A DNA stretch of 46,590 nucleotides, from positions 1-46,590 of the IMG/VR virus record IMGVR_UViG_3300033048_000051; one strand, 5' to 3'. This document shows, piece by piece, positions 37,201 through 45,922 of the stretch. The position numbers were made by a program, and so were the translations under genes. How positions within the stretch are numbered: position 1 is the stretch's first letter; each line of letters starts with the position of its first letter. Origin of the DNA: a virus. A model generated the notes under the pieces. It was not told the origin of the DNA. It searched no databases and was given only the letters and a program-made list of their open reading frames with translations.

Positions 37201-37445
37201 TCAGCTCATTGATACAGGCAAGGGGGTAAGGGGGGTAAATTAGATAATGGTGATAAACAGGGTGAGCCCTAGCAAACACTAGAACAATTTTTTAACAATT
37301 TTTGAAGTACATAATGATTATATTCGCGGTAGTTATTCTCTTGTTGATTACGTATCTTATGTTTTTGGTTGAAGCCTATTAAACCTTGTTTTTTGGTTGC
37401 TAATATTTTTTAGAAAAAATTACGGGGTACTTAAGGGGGTACTGA

Positions 37446-37682
37446 ATGAACGAATTTTACGTAGGTACAAAAACAGCGGAGTTGTTAACGGGTACAGGGT
37501 TGAACAGGCCTATTCAACCGAGAACAAAGAGCAAAGCGGAAGGCCGGTGTGAACTACATATAGCAGATCAAGAGCTTATAGACCTTTATGAACTATGTAT
37601 GAAAAAGCAAGGGCTTACTGAAATATCTGTCAGAAAAACCATGCAAGATTTCATACAAGAGACTGAGCCGTTTCTTAAGTAA
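37446..37682 (+). CDS. Hypothetical first gene of the packaging block
   Basis: 78 residues; mixed helix, ELCMKKQGLTEISVRKTMQDF. AAGGGGGTACTGA precedes the ATG. No domain recognised; position before the small terminase suggests a DNA-binding or regulatory role (inference). Confidence 0.6.
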   Translation: MNEFYVGTKTAELLTGTGLNRPIQPRTKSKAEGRCELHIADQELIDLYELCMKKQGLTEISVRKTMQDFIQETEPFLK

Positions 37683-37703
37683 ACAGAGAACAGAATCTAG
37701 GGG

Positions 37704-38018
37704 GTGGGGGGTCTCGTTAACTCCCCTTTAACGCCTCATCCCCTTTCTATACGAGAGTTCGTACAAGATTTTATACGGGGGTTGTATGAAAACAATACAA
37801 GAGCTGTGCAAGGAACGCAAGGAGGAGAAGCTCCAGAGGAAGAAAAAAAAGCAAAAAAGGAGGAAGCAGTTACAGGAGAAGAAGTACAAACATGGATTAG
37901 TTATCCTCAAAAGGAGGAAAAAGAGGTTCTGGAAAGGTGTAGTGTACACACCACTGAGGAGATACCACCCTCAGAATCCAGAGCATCTGTTCGGTACAAA
38001 GAAAGATGGTACACCTAA
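37704..38018 (+). CDS. Overlapping hypothetical reading frame (uncertain)
   Basis: 104 residues from a GTG, overlapping the first 77 codons of the small terminase gene in another frame. SIREFVQDFIRGLYENN faintly recalls SVRKTMQDFIQETEPF in the preceding gene. Both frames read through the purine-rich GGAGGAAGAAA tract, which alone gives Lys/Glu-rich text, so this frame may be an artefact. Confidence 0.25.
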   Translation: MGGLVNSPLTPHPLSIREFVQDFIRGLYENNTRAVQGTQGGEAPEEEKKAKKEEAVTGEEVQTWISYPQKEEKEVLERCSVHTTEEIPPSESRASVRYKERWYT

Positions 38019-38772
38019 ACAAAAACAGGGGAGGAAGAAAGGCACTAAGTGTCCAGGGGTTAGCCCGTGGATGTACAGAACTCCGTTCAAATTCAGGAAC
38101 AGGGGGTTAGCTAAAAGACCATCCTGTGTTAATCATCAGGAGAGAACCCCTACTAATTTGTTAGGGGCTGGTAAGTGCCGGAAACCGTTAACTATGCAAG
38201 ATATAACAAAAAACTTAGGCGAGACTAAAGAGATACTTGATCTGGCTGATAAGATAAGCGGGATAAATCTTGAAAATCTACACGAAATAGAGGGGTTGTA
38301 CAGCGAAAGATCTAACTCGTACAGTCCTACGGATAAACTGATGGCGGTTGCTGCTTATATAGTTAAAGGAAGTATAGGTAAAGCTGCTCAGGTTGTTAAT
38401 ATACAAAGGTCTACGGTTCAATCGTGGAAACAATCGGCTTGGTGGCCTGTACTAGCGGGGCTTATACAACGAGAAAGGCATGATTTTCTTGACAGTAAGC
38501 TAACGGGTATAACAGAGAAAGCGTTAGGGATAGTAGAAGATTCACTAGAGCATGGCGATAAACGGGTTGACAGGGCTGGTAATGAGATACGTGTACCTTT
38601 ATCTGGTGCCCAGGCGATGCTTATAGCGGATAAGGCAGTTAATAACCAGTCTAAGCTGAAAGCACCTGTTGTAGCAGAAGCTTTGAGTGATATGGCTGAT
38701 CTTAAGGCTGAATTCAAGAAAATGGCTAACTTTAACGTGGTTAAGGAAGTACCGAAGGAACCCGAAGAATAA
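37786..38772 (+). CDS. terS: Terminase small subunit with basic N-terminal extension
   Basis: 328 residues. The C-terminal two thirds are helical with a helix-turn-helix (IVKGSIGKAAQVVNIQRSTV) followed by VQSWKQSAWWPVLAGLIQR and EDSLEHGDKRVDRAGNEIRVPLS, a pattern seen in terminase small subunits, which recognise the packaging site and regulate the large subunit. The N-terminal 100 residues are unusually Lys/Arg-rich, then KQKQGRKKG. The start is uncertain: GGGGG is upstream of this ATG, but later starts are possible. Directly precedes terL with ATG overlap. Confidence 0.65.
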   Translation: MKTIQELCKERKEEKLQRKKKKQKRRKQLQEKKYKHGLVILKRRKKRFWKGVVYTPLRRYHPQNPEHLFGTKKDGTPKQKQGRKKGTKCPGVSPWMYRTPFKFRNRGLAKRPSCVNHQERTPTNLLGAGKCRKPLTMQDITKNLGETKEILDLADKISGINLENLHEIEGLYSERSNSYSPTDKLMAVAAYIVKGSIGKAAQVVNIQRSTVQSWKQSAWWPVLAGLIQRERHDFLDSKLTGITEKALGIVEDSLEHGDKRVDRAGNEIRVPLSGAQAMLIADKAVNNQSKLKAPVVAEALSDMADLKAEFKKMANFNVVKEVPKEPEE

Positions 38773-40196
38773 TGCTAGATGCAGCAACAATAGCTGGTTT
38801 CAGTGAGAGTATTCTTAAACCACAGTTCGATGCGCCCTTGCCTACACCTGATTTTCATAGGCAGATGTGGGAGTTATGTACATCTGAACACACAAGGGTT
38901 GCGATAGCGGCTCCTCGAAATACAGCTAAATCGACAGCGGTAACACATACGTTTGTTCTAGCAGAGATGCTATTCAGGGAAAGAGGATTCGCACTGATAA
39001 TATCTGATACAGAGGCACAGGCGAGGATGTTCTTAGGCGATATAAGGAATGAGCTTGCTGAGAACCAGAAGCTGAGAAGAATGTTCGGTGTACTTAGCTT
39101 CGACAAAGAGACAGAAACAACGGTAGAGGTAAGATGCAAGGACGGGTGGAAGTTCAAGATAAGTGTCAAGGGCTCCGGCCAGAAACTACGTGGCACTAAA
39201 TGGGATGGTAAACGACCAGACCTGATAGTTGTTGATGATCTCGAGAACGAAGAACTTGTAGGAACACCAGAGGCTCGCTATAAGCTACGACGATGGTTCA
39301 AAGGTGCCCTTGTACCTGCTTTATCTAAAAACGGAATAGTACGAGTTGTGGGAACTATTCTTCATATGGATAGTCTATTAGAGAACCTGCTTAAATCTAA
39401 GTTTTGGGAGTCTCAGAGATACAGAGCACATAACCTTGATTTCACTGAACTGTTATGGCCTGAGAAGTTAGACGAAAAAGAACTAAGAAGATTAAAAGCT
39501 GAGTACACAGAAGATGGAATGCAGGATTTGTATTTCCAGGAGTATCTTAACGAGCCTATAGATGAAGAAAACGCTATGTTTAAGCGTAACCATCTAAAAC
39601 CGATAGAAAACAAGGATGAACCATTAACTTACTACGCGGCTGGTGATTTCGCTATATCTAAGGCTTCTTATGCGGATTACACAGTTATAGCAGTTTGCGG
39701 TATAAATGCTGCTAACACAATGAAAATAGTGGATATACGTCGCGGAAGATGGGACGCTTTCGAGATAATTGAGGAAATGATGGATGTACAAAGGACTTAT
39801 AACCCTGAGATATTCACTGTTGAGAAAGGCGCAATAGAGAAGTCATTAGGTCCAGCTCTAGAAGTTGCACAGAGAGATGCAGGGATATGGATAGACCTTA
39901 ATCCCCAAAATCCTGATAAAGACAAGGTACGACGGGCAAAATCCTTCTCTGTACGGGTGAGAAGGGGTGCTGTAGAGTTCGATAAAGAGGCATGGTGGTG
40001 GGAAGACCTACTCGATGAGCTGATACGCTTCCCTAAGGCTAAGCACGACGATATAGTGGATGCGCTGGCATGGCTAGGTTTGACGGTAGACCAGTACACA
40101 GGCGCACCAACAGAAGAACAAGCTCGTGAAGATGCTTATGAAAATGAGCTAGAAGAGTACTACGACGATGATTTTAACTTATGTACAGGATATTAA
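38772..40196 (+). CDS. terL: Terminase large subunit
   Basis: 474 residues. ATPase Walker A-like APRNTAKST (47-55), Walker B LIVVDD (151-156), coupling motif VVGT; C-terminal RNase H-like nuclease with GDFAISKASYADYT (Asp292), VEKGAIEK (Glu351) and KHDDIVDALAW (Asp427, Asp430). It translocates DNA into the prohead and cuts it. The stop is 10 bases before the portal. Confidence 0.9.
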   Translation: MLDAATIAGFSESILKPQFDAPLPTPDFHRQMWELCTSEHTRVAIAAPRNTAKSTAVTHTFVLAEMLFRERGFALIISDTEAQARMFLGDIRNELAENQKLRRMFGVLSFDKETETTVEVRCKDGWKFKISVKGSGQKLRGTKWDGKRPDLIVVDDLENEELVGTPEARYKLRRWFKGALVPALSKNGIVRVVGTILHMDSLLENLLKSKFWESQRYRAHNLDFTELLWPEKLDEKELRRLKAEYTEDGMQDLYFQEYLNEPIDEENAMFKRNHLKPIENKDEPLTYYAAGDFAISKASYADYTVIAVCGINAANTMKIVDIRRGRWDAFEIIEEMMDVQRTYNPEIFTVEKGAIEKSLGPALEVAQRDAGIWIDLNPQNPDKDKVRRAKSFSVRVRRGAVEFDKEAWWWEDLLDELIRFPKAKHDDIVDALAWLGLTVDQYTGAPTEEQAREDAYENELEEYYDDDFNLCTGY

Positions 40197-40206
40197 AGGT
40201 TACTGA

Positions 40207-42222
40207 ATGATAACAGACTTACTAGAATTCCTGGAAGAAGACAACCTCGTCGGAAAGATAAAGGGCGATGAACTGCGCCGTATAGGTCTTGATGTTGTTC
40301 AAGACTACAGGGACGACAAAGCCTCAAGAAAAGAATGGGAAGACCAGCTAGAAGAGTGGGATAAGCTGGCATCGCAGATACAAGAAGTTAAGAACACACC
40401 ATGGCGTAACGCATCAAATATTAAGTACCCTTTGTTAACTGAAGCTAGTATACAGTTCAATGCAAGGATGTACCCCAGTGTTATAACAAACACAGTTGTT
40501 AAAACAAGAGTTCTCGGCTTTGACGAAGACGGTTCAAAAATATCGAGAGCTATACGTGTAGCACTGCACATGAATTGGCAGATTAACGTGCAACAAACAG
40601 AGTGGAAAGAGGACATGGATGGGTTATTCATGTCTTTGAGTATCTACGGCTGTATGTTCAAGAAGTTGTGGTTTAACCCTGTAGAAGAGCGTAACGTATC
40701 AGAACTTGTCTATCCACAGGACCTAGTTGTTAACTATTATGCACCTAATCTAGCACAAGCAGACCGTGTAACTCATCGTTTGATGATAACAGAAGAGATG
40801 TATAAAAAGTATGTTAACGCGGGGATGTACGCAGAGCACGAGCTAGGTACAGCGTCATTACCTGAGAAAGAACCCAGATTAAAAGAAAAACCAGTGGGTA
40901 AGAATCCTCACGAGTTCCTTGAGCAGCATACTTACCTTGATCTTGATGGTGATGGCATAGTAGAACCGTACATAGTTACTGTTAAGCTAAGTGATGCTTA
41001 CGTTTGCAGGATATACCCTTGCTATAGTGAAGATGATATAATAGCTAACGATGAAGGGCTTATAATAAATGTTAAGAAGATACCTTATTTTGTTAGATAC
41101 TTGTTCATGCCTTCGTATGATGGGTCTTTTTATGGGATGGGCTTCGGTAAGCTTATAGGACCACTAAATAACAGCGTTGACACAACGATTAACCAGTTAA
41201 CAGACGCAGGAACGATGGCTAACAGGGGTGGTGGTTGGCTATCACGAAGAATACGCATGAAAAGGGGTGAATCACAGTTCAAACCTTTCGAGTGGAAGCA
41301 AACAGATGCTTCAGGCGATGAACTAAGCCGTGGTATTGTGCCGCTACCTGTCAGAGAACCGTCTAATGTCCTGTTCAGTCTTTTGAACATGATGGTGCAA
41401 TCAGCACAAAGACTTGCATCAACAGTTGATAGCATGGTTGGGGAGAACCCAGGTCAGAACCAGAAAGCCGGTACAACGATGGCTGTGATTGAACAAGGAA
41501 CAAAAATATTCACAGGTATTTACTCAAGAATTTACAGATCACTTAATCAAGAACTACAGATGTTGTTCAGGCTTAATAAAGATAACGTGGAGTCTGGATT
41601 TTACTTAAATATTATTAATCTCAGCCAGGTACAGTTACAGCAGATACAGCAAAGCGGTCTTGATATTAACCGGATAAGCGAAGAAGACTACAACACAAAG
41701 AACGTAGATGTGTTACCAGCCGCAGACCCGAAGATGAGTACAAGAGAGTTACAGCTAGCTAAAGCAGATTCACTTGTCCAGACAGCAGCAGCGTTCCCTC
41801 AATTACTTGACTTACGGGCTGCAATACAGCGTAAGCTAGAGGCAGAGGAGCATCCTAACATAGAGGGCTTGTGGAATAAAGAAGAACCACAACCTGATCC
41901 TGACACAGTACGGGAAGATGCACTCGCTAAACACAAAATAGAAAAAGAAACTATCGAGTTACTGCATAAAGCATTAGAAGCTGAACAACATGATATAGAA
42001 GTATCCGCTAAGGTTCTAAAAGACATAGCAGATGCAGAAGCGGCTGAAGAAGGCCATCAGTTAGACATGTACATGAAAATACTACATGAGATGAGAGAAG
42101 AATCTAAAGAAGAGGTAAAAGACCTCGGGGGAACAAAAGATGTCAAGAACATGGTTAAAGGAACCGGAAACCCAGGAGCTACTGCAGGGTCTAATACGGG
42201 CGAAGCAGGACCTGTTCGCTGA
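40207..42222 (+). CDS. Portal protein
   Basis: 671 residues. N-terminal helix, NTPWRNASNIKYPLLTEA, a FLEQHTYLDLDGDGIVEPYIVT segment characteristic of phage portals with a D-x-D-G-D-G-x motif, YFVRYLFMPSYDGSFYGMGFGKL and a long C-terminal helical region with Gln-rich and Glu-rich stretches. Forms the dodecameric DNA channel. Its last 83 bases overlap the next small gene. Confidence 0.85.
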   Translation: MITDLLEFLEEDNLVGKIKGDELRRIGLDVVQDYRDDKASRKEWEDQLEEWDKLASQIQEVKNTPWRNASNIKYPLLTEASIQFNARMYPSVITNTVVKTRVLGFDEDGSKISRAIRVALHMNWQINVQQTEWKEDMDGLFMSLSIYGCMFKKLWFNPVEERNVSELVYPQDLVVNYYAPNLAQADRVTHRLMITEEMYKKYVNAGMYAEHELGTASLPEKEPRLKEKPVGKNPHEFLEQHTYLDLDGDGIVEPYIVTVKLSDAYVCRIYPCYSEDDIIANDEGLIINVKKIPYFVRYLFMPSYDGSFYGMGFGKLIGPLNNSVDTTINQLTDAGTMANRGGGWLSRRIRMKRGESQFKPFEWKQTDASGDELSRGIVPLPVREPSNVLFSLLNMMVQSAQRLASTVDSMVGENPGQNQKAGTTMAVIEQGTKIFTGIYSRIYRSLNQELQMLFRLNKDNVESGFYLNIINLSQVQLQQIQQSGLDINRISEEDYNTKNVDVLPAADPKMSTRELQLAKADSLVQTAAAFPQLLDLRAAIQRKLEAEEHPNIEGLWNKEEPQPDPDTVREDALAKHKIEKETIELLHKALEAEQHDIEVSAKVLKDIADAEAAEEGHQLDMYMKILHEMREESKEEVKDLGGTKDVKNMVKGTGNPGATAGSNTGEAGPVR

Positions 42223-42367
42223 GTTCTGCTCAGGGGACTTAATGTCTGATAATGTTAATAGTATAGCTATAACACAGGCACACTCCAGCGGATTCGTTAA
42301 CGGATTAGATGCCGTACAACGAATTATAGAGGATTTAGAAGATTTCAAGGAGGGGGAAGATGTTTAA
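42140..42367 (+). CDS. Small hypothetical head-block protein
   Basis: 75 residues, helical and acidic (LIRAKQDLFAEFCSGDL; AVQRIIEDLEDFKEGEDV). The ATG has GGGGGAACAAA upstream but overlaps the portal end by 83 bases in another frame; an internal ATG (42242) is an alternative start. Overlaps the GroES-like gene by eight bases. No domain recognised. Confidence 0.5.
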   Translation: MSRTWLKEPETQELLQGLIRAKQDLFAEFCSGDLMSDNVNSIAITQAHSSGFVNGLDAVQRIIEDLEDFKEGEDV

Positions 42368-42695
42368 AGGGGAACCATGCGGTCATTACGTTGTAATAGA
42401 CCCTAACACAGTGGAAGAAAAAACAAAAGGCGGTATTATCAGGGTAGTAGAAGGTTCTCTTGATAAGAAACTCGAAGAAAACGCTATAACTGAAGGTACT
42501 GTAGTTGCTGTAGGTAACATGGCATGGAAAGCGATAGATGGCGACATGGAAGGATGGAAGCCGTGGGCTAAGGTAGGCGACAGAGTACAGTACAAGAAGC
42601 ACGTAGCAGATTTTATCCTCGATAAGGATGACCCAAAGAAAAGATATTTTTTGGTGACTGACGAGAATATTTTAGTTAATTTTAGTGGAGCTTAG
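42360..42695 (+). CDS. GroES-like co-chaperonin
   Basis: 111 residues. Follows the GroES pattern: GHYVVIDPNTVEEKTKGGII (first strand and mobile loop), EGTVVAVGN, KVGDRVQYKK, KRYFLVTDENILVNF. Compare GroES with VIVKR...KSAGGIV, GEVLAVGN, VGDIVIF, SESDILAIV. A phage co-chaperonin would cooperate with host GroEL to fold the capsid protein, as T4 gp31 does. It sits between portal and scaffold. Confidence 0.75.
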   Translation: MFKGEPCGHYVVIDPNTVEEKTKGGIIRVVEGSLDKKLEENAITEGTVVAVGNMAWKAIDGDMEGWKPWAKVGDRVQYKKHVADFILDKDDPKKRYFLVTDENILVNFSGA

Positions 42696-42696
42696 A

Positions 42697-43512
42697 ATGA
42701 GCGAAAAAGCTATAGAAGCTGATGATCTTCCCGCGCAGGAAGATGACCAAATAACAGCAGAGTCCCTAGAGGCTGGTTTTAATGAATTAGAGGCAGGGCA
42801 AGAGGCAGATCAAGAAAAAGACCCTATCCTTGAAGAAGCTATCCAGATGGGTTATAACCCTGATGGTGTTGAAGGTAAAGCTAATCTAACACCAGAGGAG
42901 TTCGTAGGTAGAGGAAAGCTGTACGATAAGATACACAGGTTAGAGAAGTCACAAAGGATGACTAACGAGACTGTAGAACTTATGAGGCAGCGTGAGCAAG
43001 GATTGGTGCAAGATGCGAAGGAACGGGCATTAGCAGAACTTAAGGTACTGCGTGACTCCGCAGCAGAAATGCAGGATATACAAGAAGTTGTCCGGTTAAG
43101 TGACCAGATAGCTGAAAAACAAAAGGAAAAAGAAGAGCCTGATGTTTATCAGCCAACAGAGGCTGAAAAAGACAGAGCTGTTCAAGCTAACACATTCATG
43201 GCAGAGAATTCATGGTATGGCGTAGATGAGACAAGAACATTACTTGTTGACGCTATAGCAGCAAAGGCCATAGAGGTTAACCCTGACATAACAGGGCAGG
43301 AACTACTCAACAAGATCACGGAAGCTGATAAAAAGACTTTCCAGAGCACAAGGCGCAGAACACAAGCGGTTGCGCCAGCAAGCAGATCAGCACCTACGAG
43401 TGCAAGAAAATTAACGTCTTTGTCGGAGGATCAGCAAGGTATAGCGAAGCAGCTAATACGAAATGGTGTATTCAAAAACGAAGAAGATTACATGAAAGCA
43501 TTCAGCGAGTAA
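42697..43512 (+). CDS. Scaffold-like acidic protein
   Basis: 271 residues from the ATG at 42697 (GTGGAG upstream; an in-frame GTG lies 12 bases earlier). Acidic and coiled-coil rich (EAGFNELEAGQEADQEKD...), KLYDKIHRLEKSQRMTNETVELMRQ, with a basic C-terminal segment (RRRTQAVAPASRSAPTSARK). Position after the portal and before the capsid fits a prohead scaffold, which is removed on maturation. No protease motif seen. Confidence 0.65.
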   Translation: MSEKAIEADDLPAQEDDQITAESLEAGFNELEAGQEADQEKDPILEEAIQMGYNPDGVEGKANLTPEEFVGRGKLYDKIHRLEKSQRMTNETVELMRQREQGLVQDAKERALAELKVLRDSAAEMQDIQEVVRLSDQIAEKQKEKEEPDVYQPTEAEKDRAVQANTFMAENSWYGVDETRTLLVDAIAAKAIEVNPDITGQELLNKITEADKKTFQSTRRRTQAVAPASRSAPTSARKLTSLSEDQQGIAKQLIRNGVFKNEEDYMKAFSE

Positions 43513-43515
43513 ATT

Positions 43516-43929
43516 ATGCCAAAAAGACTTACAAGAGAGCAAACCCCAAGAGAAGGAACACGTGTACCATTAGGCGGTGCCAACGATGTGTTAGTTGTAC
43601 AAGGGAAAGACCCTAATTTTAACTACCACATATTCAATGAACGTGAGATAGATATAGACAGAGCGCTAGCCGCTGGTTATGTTTATGCTAACGATGGTGA
43701 GAAGTTGCAAGGTGCTAAAGAAAGCACTGGTAATGCTAATTCTCGCCCTGTTAATTCAGACGGATCACGAGGTATCCTTATGAAGCAACCATTGGAGTAT
43801 TACGAAGCTGACCGCGCTGCGGCAGCAGACGCTCTAGTAGGCGTGGAGAGTGAAATCTCTCGACACGAAACTGGAGATACTTATGGTGGCATTAAAACAG
43901 ATGTCGAGTTCTCGGAAAGAGAACCGTGA
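43516..43929 (+). CDS. Hypothetical head-block protein
   Basis: 137 residues. Basic N-terminus, NYHIFNEREIDIDRALAAGY and ALVGVESEISRHETGDTYGG. No domain recognised. Starts three bases after the scaffold-like gene. Possibly a head decoration or completion factor (inference from position). Confidence 0.55.
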   Translation: MPKRLTREQTPREGTRVPLGGANDVLVVQGKDPNFNYHIFNEREIDIDRALAAGYVYANDGEKLQGAKESTGNANSRPVNSDGSRGILMKQPLEYYEADRAAAADALVGVESEISRHETGDTYGGIKTDVEFSEREP

Positions 43930-43959
43930 CGTTGTTTTTTGCCTTAATGGAGAAAAAAC

Positions 43960-44559
43960 ATGGCTAACTTAGACGCGCCTAATGGGTTCAAACCTATAGG
44001 CACTATGTCGGGTTCCCCTTATAACGCGAACATTCAGAATATGGAATGTGACGCTTCAGCCGGTGCTATATTCATCGGTGATTTGGTGGCTCTCGAGGCA
44101 GATGGTAAAGTAATCCCTATGACTGCTACAGGCATCCCTTATGGGGTATGTGTAGGTGTCGATGAATCAATGCCTATTGGTGTTAACGGCGTTAGAGATA
44201 ACGCAATGAGTACAGGTGCGCTTAACTTCCAGGGGCATTCCTCTGCGAGTACAGCTAACGTCATTCAGGTTCTTGTAGGCCCTGATGTACTGTACGAAGT
44301 ACAAGAAGATGCAGGTGGTGGTGCTCTAGCAATTACAGATATCGGCATCAACGCAGCCGTACTTGCAACAGCGGGTTCAACAACTACTGGTCGATCAGCA
44401 ATGGAACTTGATAGTTCTACTGCGGCGACTACAGCAACCCTTCCCTTAAAAATTGTAGATTTCGTACAGAGACCCGATAATGAGATCGGCTCAGTAGGCG
44501 CACGTTGGATAGTACGCTTGAATGATACACACTTCACCGCAGCAGTAGCTGGCATATAG
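43960..44559 (+). CDS. Head decoration-like protein
   Basis: 199 residues, beta-rich and Gly/Ala/Thr-rich: MANLDAPNGFKPIGTMSGSP, IFIGDLVALEADGKVIPM, LPLKIVDFVQRPDNEIG. Immediately upstream of the capsid. I recall similar proteins annotated as structural/cement proteins; assignment is by composition and position. AATGGAGAAAAAAC ribosome-binding site. Confidence 0.6.
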   Translation: MANLDAPNGFKPIGTMSGSPYNANIQNMECDASAGAIFIGDLVALEADGKVIPMTATGIPYGVCVGVDESMPIGVNGVRDNAMSTGALNFQGHSSASTANVIQVLVGPDVLYEVQEDAGGGALAITDIGINAAVLATAGSTTTGRSAMELDSSTAATTATLPLKIVDFVQRPDNEIGSVGARWIVRLNDTHFTAAVAGI

Positions 44560-44568
44560 GAGGCTCTT

Positions 44569-45474
44569 ATGGCTATTACAACAGCAGCATGGGCGCAAGC
44601 CTATTACCCAGGTATAAAAAAATGGTTCGATGACTCTCCGACTAAGTTCGATAAAGAGTTCAAAGACCTTTTTGATATGGAAACATCAAAACGGAAATAT
44701 GAGGAGTACAGAGGAAAATCTAACTTCGGTTTAGGCGCAGTTAAACCTGAAGGTGGATCTATCCTGTATGATAATTCTCAGCAGGGCTTCCTTACACGAT
44801 TAACTAACCAGACTGTAGGTCTTGGTTTTGTTATTTCACGTGAAGCACGAGAAGATGACCTTTACGGGTTACTAGGCAAAGACCAGACTGAAGAACTACG
44901 CTTCAGTTTAGAAACTGCTAAAGAAGTCACAGGCGCTAATGTGTACAACCGAGCTGAAACATCGGGTTATACAGGTGGTGACGGTGTTGTTCTTTTATCA
45001 ACAGCTCATCCTAATGTGGCTGGTGGTACTTACAGTAACCGTTTAACTACAGCAGCGGCTTTGTCTGAGGCTTCTCTTGAGCAAGCTGGTATTGACATAA
45101 TGCGTTTAAAGAATGATCGTGGTTTAGCGATTAAGATCATTCCTAAGTGCTTGATCGTACCTTCTAACCTTGCGTATGAAGCAGAGCGTATCCTTAAAAC
45201 AGCCGACCGTGTTGGTACAGCTAATAATGATACTAACGCACTTAAATCTATGGGTATGTTCCCTGACGGTATTAAGGTTAATCATTACTTAACTGATACT
45301 AATAACTGGTTCATTAGAACTAATGTTCCTGGTATGGTATGGCAGGACAGACGACCACTGGAGATAACTGTTGACGACGATCACGATACTGAGAACGCTA
45401 AGTTCAAAGGTACTTATCGAGCAGCAGCCGGTTGGTTCAATCCTAGAGCTTTATTTGGTTCTAGCCCAGCATAG
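44569..45474 (+). CDS. Major capsid protein
   Basis: 301 residues. Perfect TAGGAGG upstream. FGLGAVKPEGGSILYD, REAREDDLYGLLGKDQTEEL, LLSTAHPNVAGGTYSN, and CLIVPSNLAYEAERIL resemble capsid proteins of the Mu gpT-like group. Highest expression is expected; a terminator follows directly. GroES-like and scaffold-like genes upstream support its folding and assembly. Confidence 0.8.
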   Translation: MAITTAAWAQAYYPGIKKWFDDSPTKFDKEFKDLFDMETSKRKYEEYRGKSNFGLGAVKPEGGSILYDNSQQGFLTRLTNQTVGLGFVISREAREDDLYGLLGKDQTEELRFSLETAKEVTGANVYNRAETSGYTGGDGVVLLSTAHPNVAGGTYSNRLTTAAALSEASLEQAGIDIMRLKNDRGLAIKIIPKCLIVPSNLAYEAERILKTADRVGTANNDTNALKSMGMFPDGIKVNHYLTDTNNWFIRTNVPGMVWQDRRPLEITVDDDHDTENAKFKGTYRAAAGWFNPRALFGSSPA

Positions 45475-45480
45475 GCTAAA

Positions 45481-45508
45481 GGGGGGTCTTAACCGACCCT
45501 CCATTTTT
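45481..45508 (+). terminator. Rho-independent terminator after the capsid gene
   Basis: GGGGGGTC-TTAACC-GACCCTCC followed by ATTTTT: eight pairs with one G-U. A strong terminator-like hairpin six bases after the capsid stop. Confidence 0.75.
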
Positions 45509-45518
45509 GGAGAATAAG

Positions 45519-45707
45519 ATGGCTAAATCATTTTTAGGTATTAAGGACACTGGTGGTGATCTCGATTACGTGATGGACATGGACGCTGGTACGCATGCTG
45601 TTGAGACATCAACAATGACCGTATCACCCCAGTCAACACAAGAAGATGGCTACATACGAATAGTGGTAGCAGGAACCGTGTACCAGATACCAATATACGC
45701 AGAGTAA
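45519..45707 (+). CDS. Small hypothetical virion-block protein
   Basis: 62 residues from the ATG at 45519 (GGAG eight bases upstream; a TTG at 45507 is also in frame). SFLGIKDTGGDLDYVMDMDAG and VAGTVYQIPIYAE. Beta-like C-terminus. Follows the terminator, so its transcript may be read through. Confidence 0.55.
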   Translation: MAKSFLGIKDTGGDLDYVMDMDAGTHAVETSTMTVSPQSTQEDGYIRIVVAGTVYQIPIYAE

Positions 45708-45922
45708 AGAAAATCCTCGAATTCTAGGCTTCGGCCTACAAAGCGGAGGTGATCTATCTCTCCTGTAATGGGAGTAGGAAGAACAAAGGTAAGGAGCTTC
45801 TTACCCGATAACAACCGCAAGGATGCACCAATTTTGAAGAGGTTAGGAAACCACTTTTTATCTGTTAGTGTCGTACAGGGTGTACCGGAGAAATCCTACT
45901 ACAGAACTTTGAGGAAACAAAG
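45708..45922 (+). ncRNA. Non-coding gap with several hairpins
   Basis: 215 bases in an otherwise tightly packed block without a supported gene. Contains TAGGC-TTCG-GCCTA (45725-45738, a C(UUCG)G tetraloop), CTCC...GGAG (45760-45774) and GGTAAG-GAGCTT-CTTACC (45788-45805). No clear rho-independent tail. Could be a structured RNA, a leader or an unused gene relic; function unknown. Confidence 0.35.
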
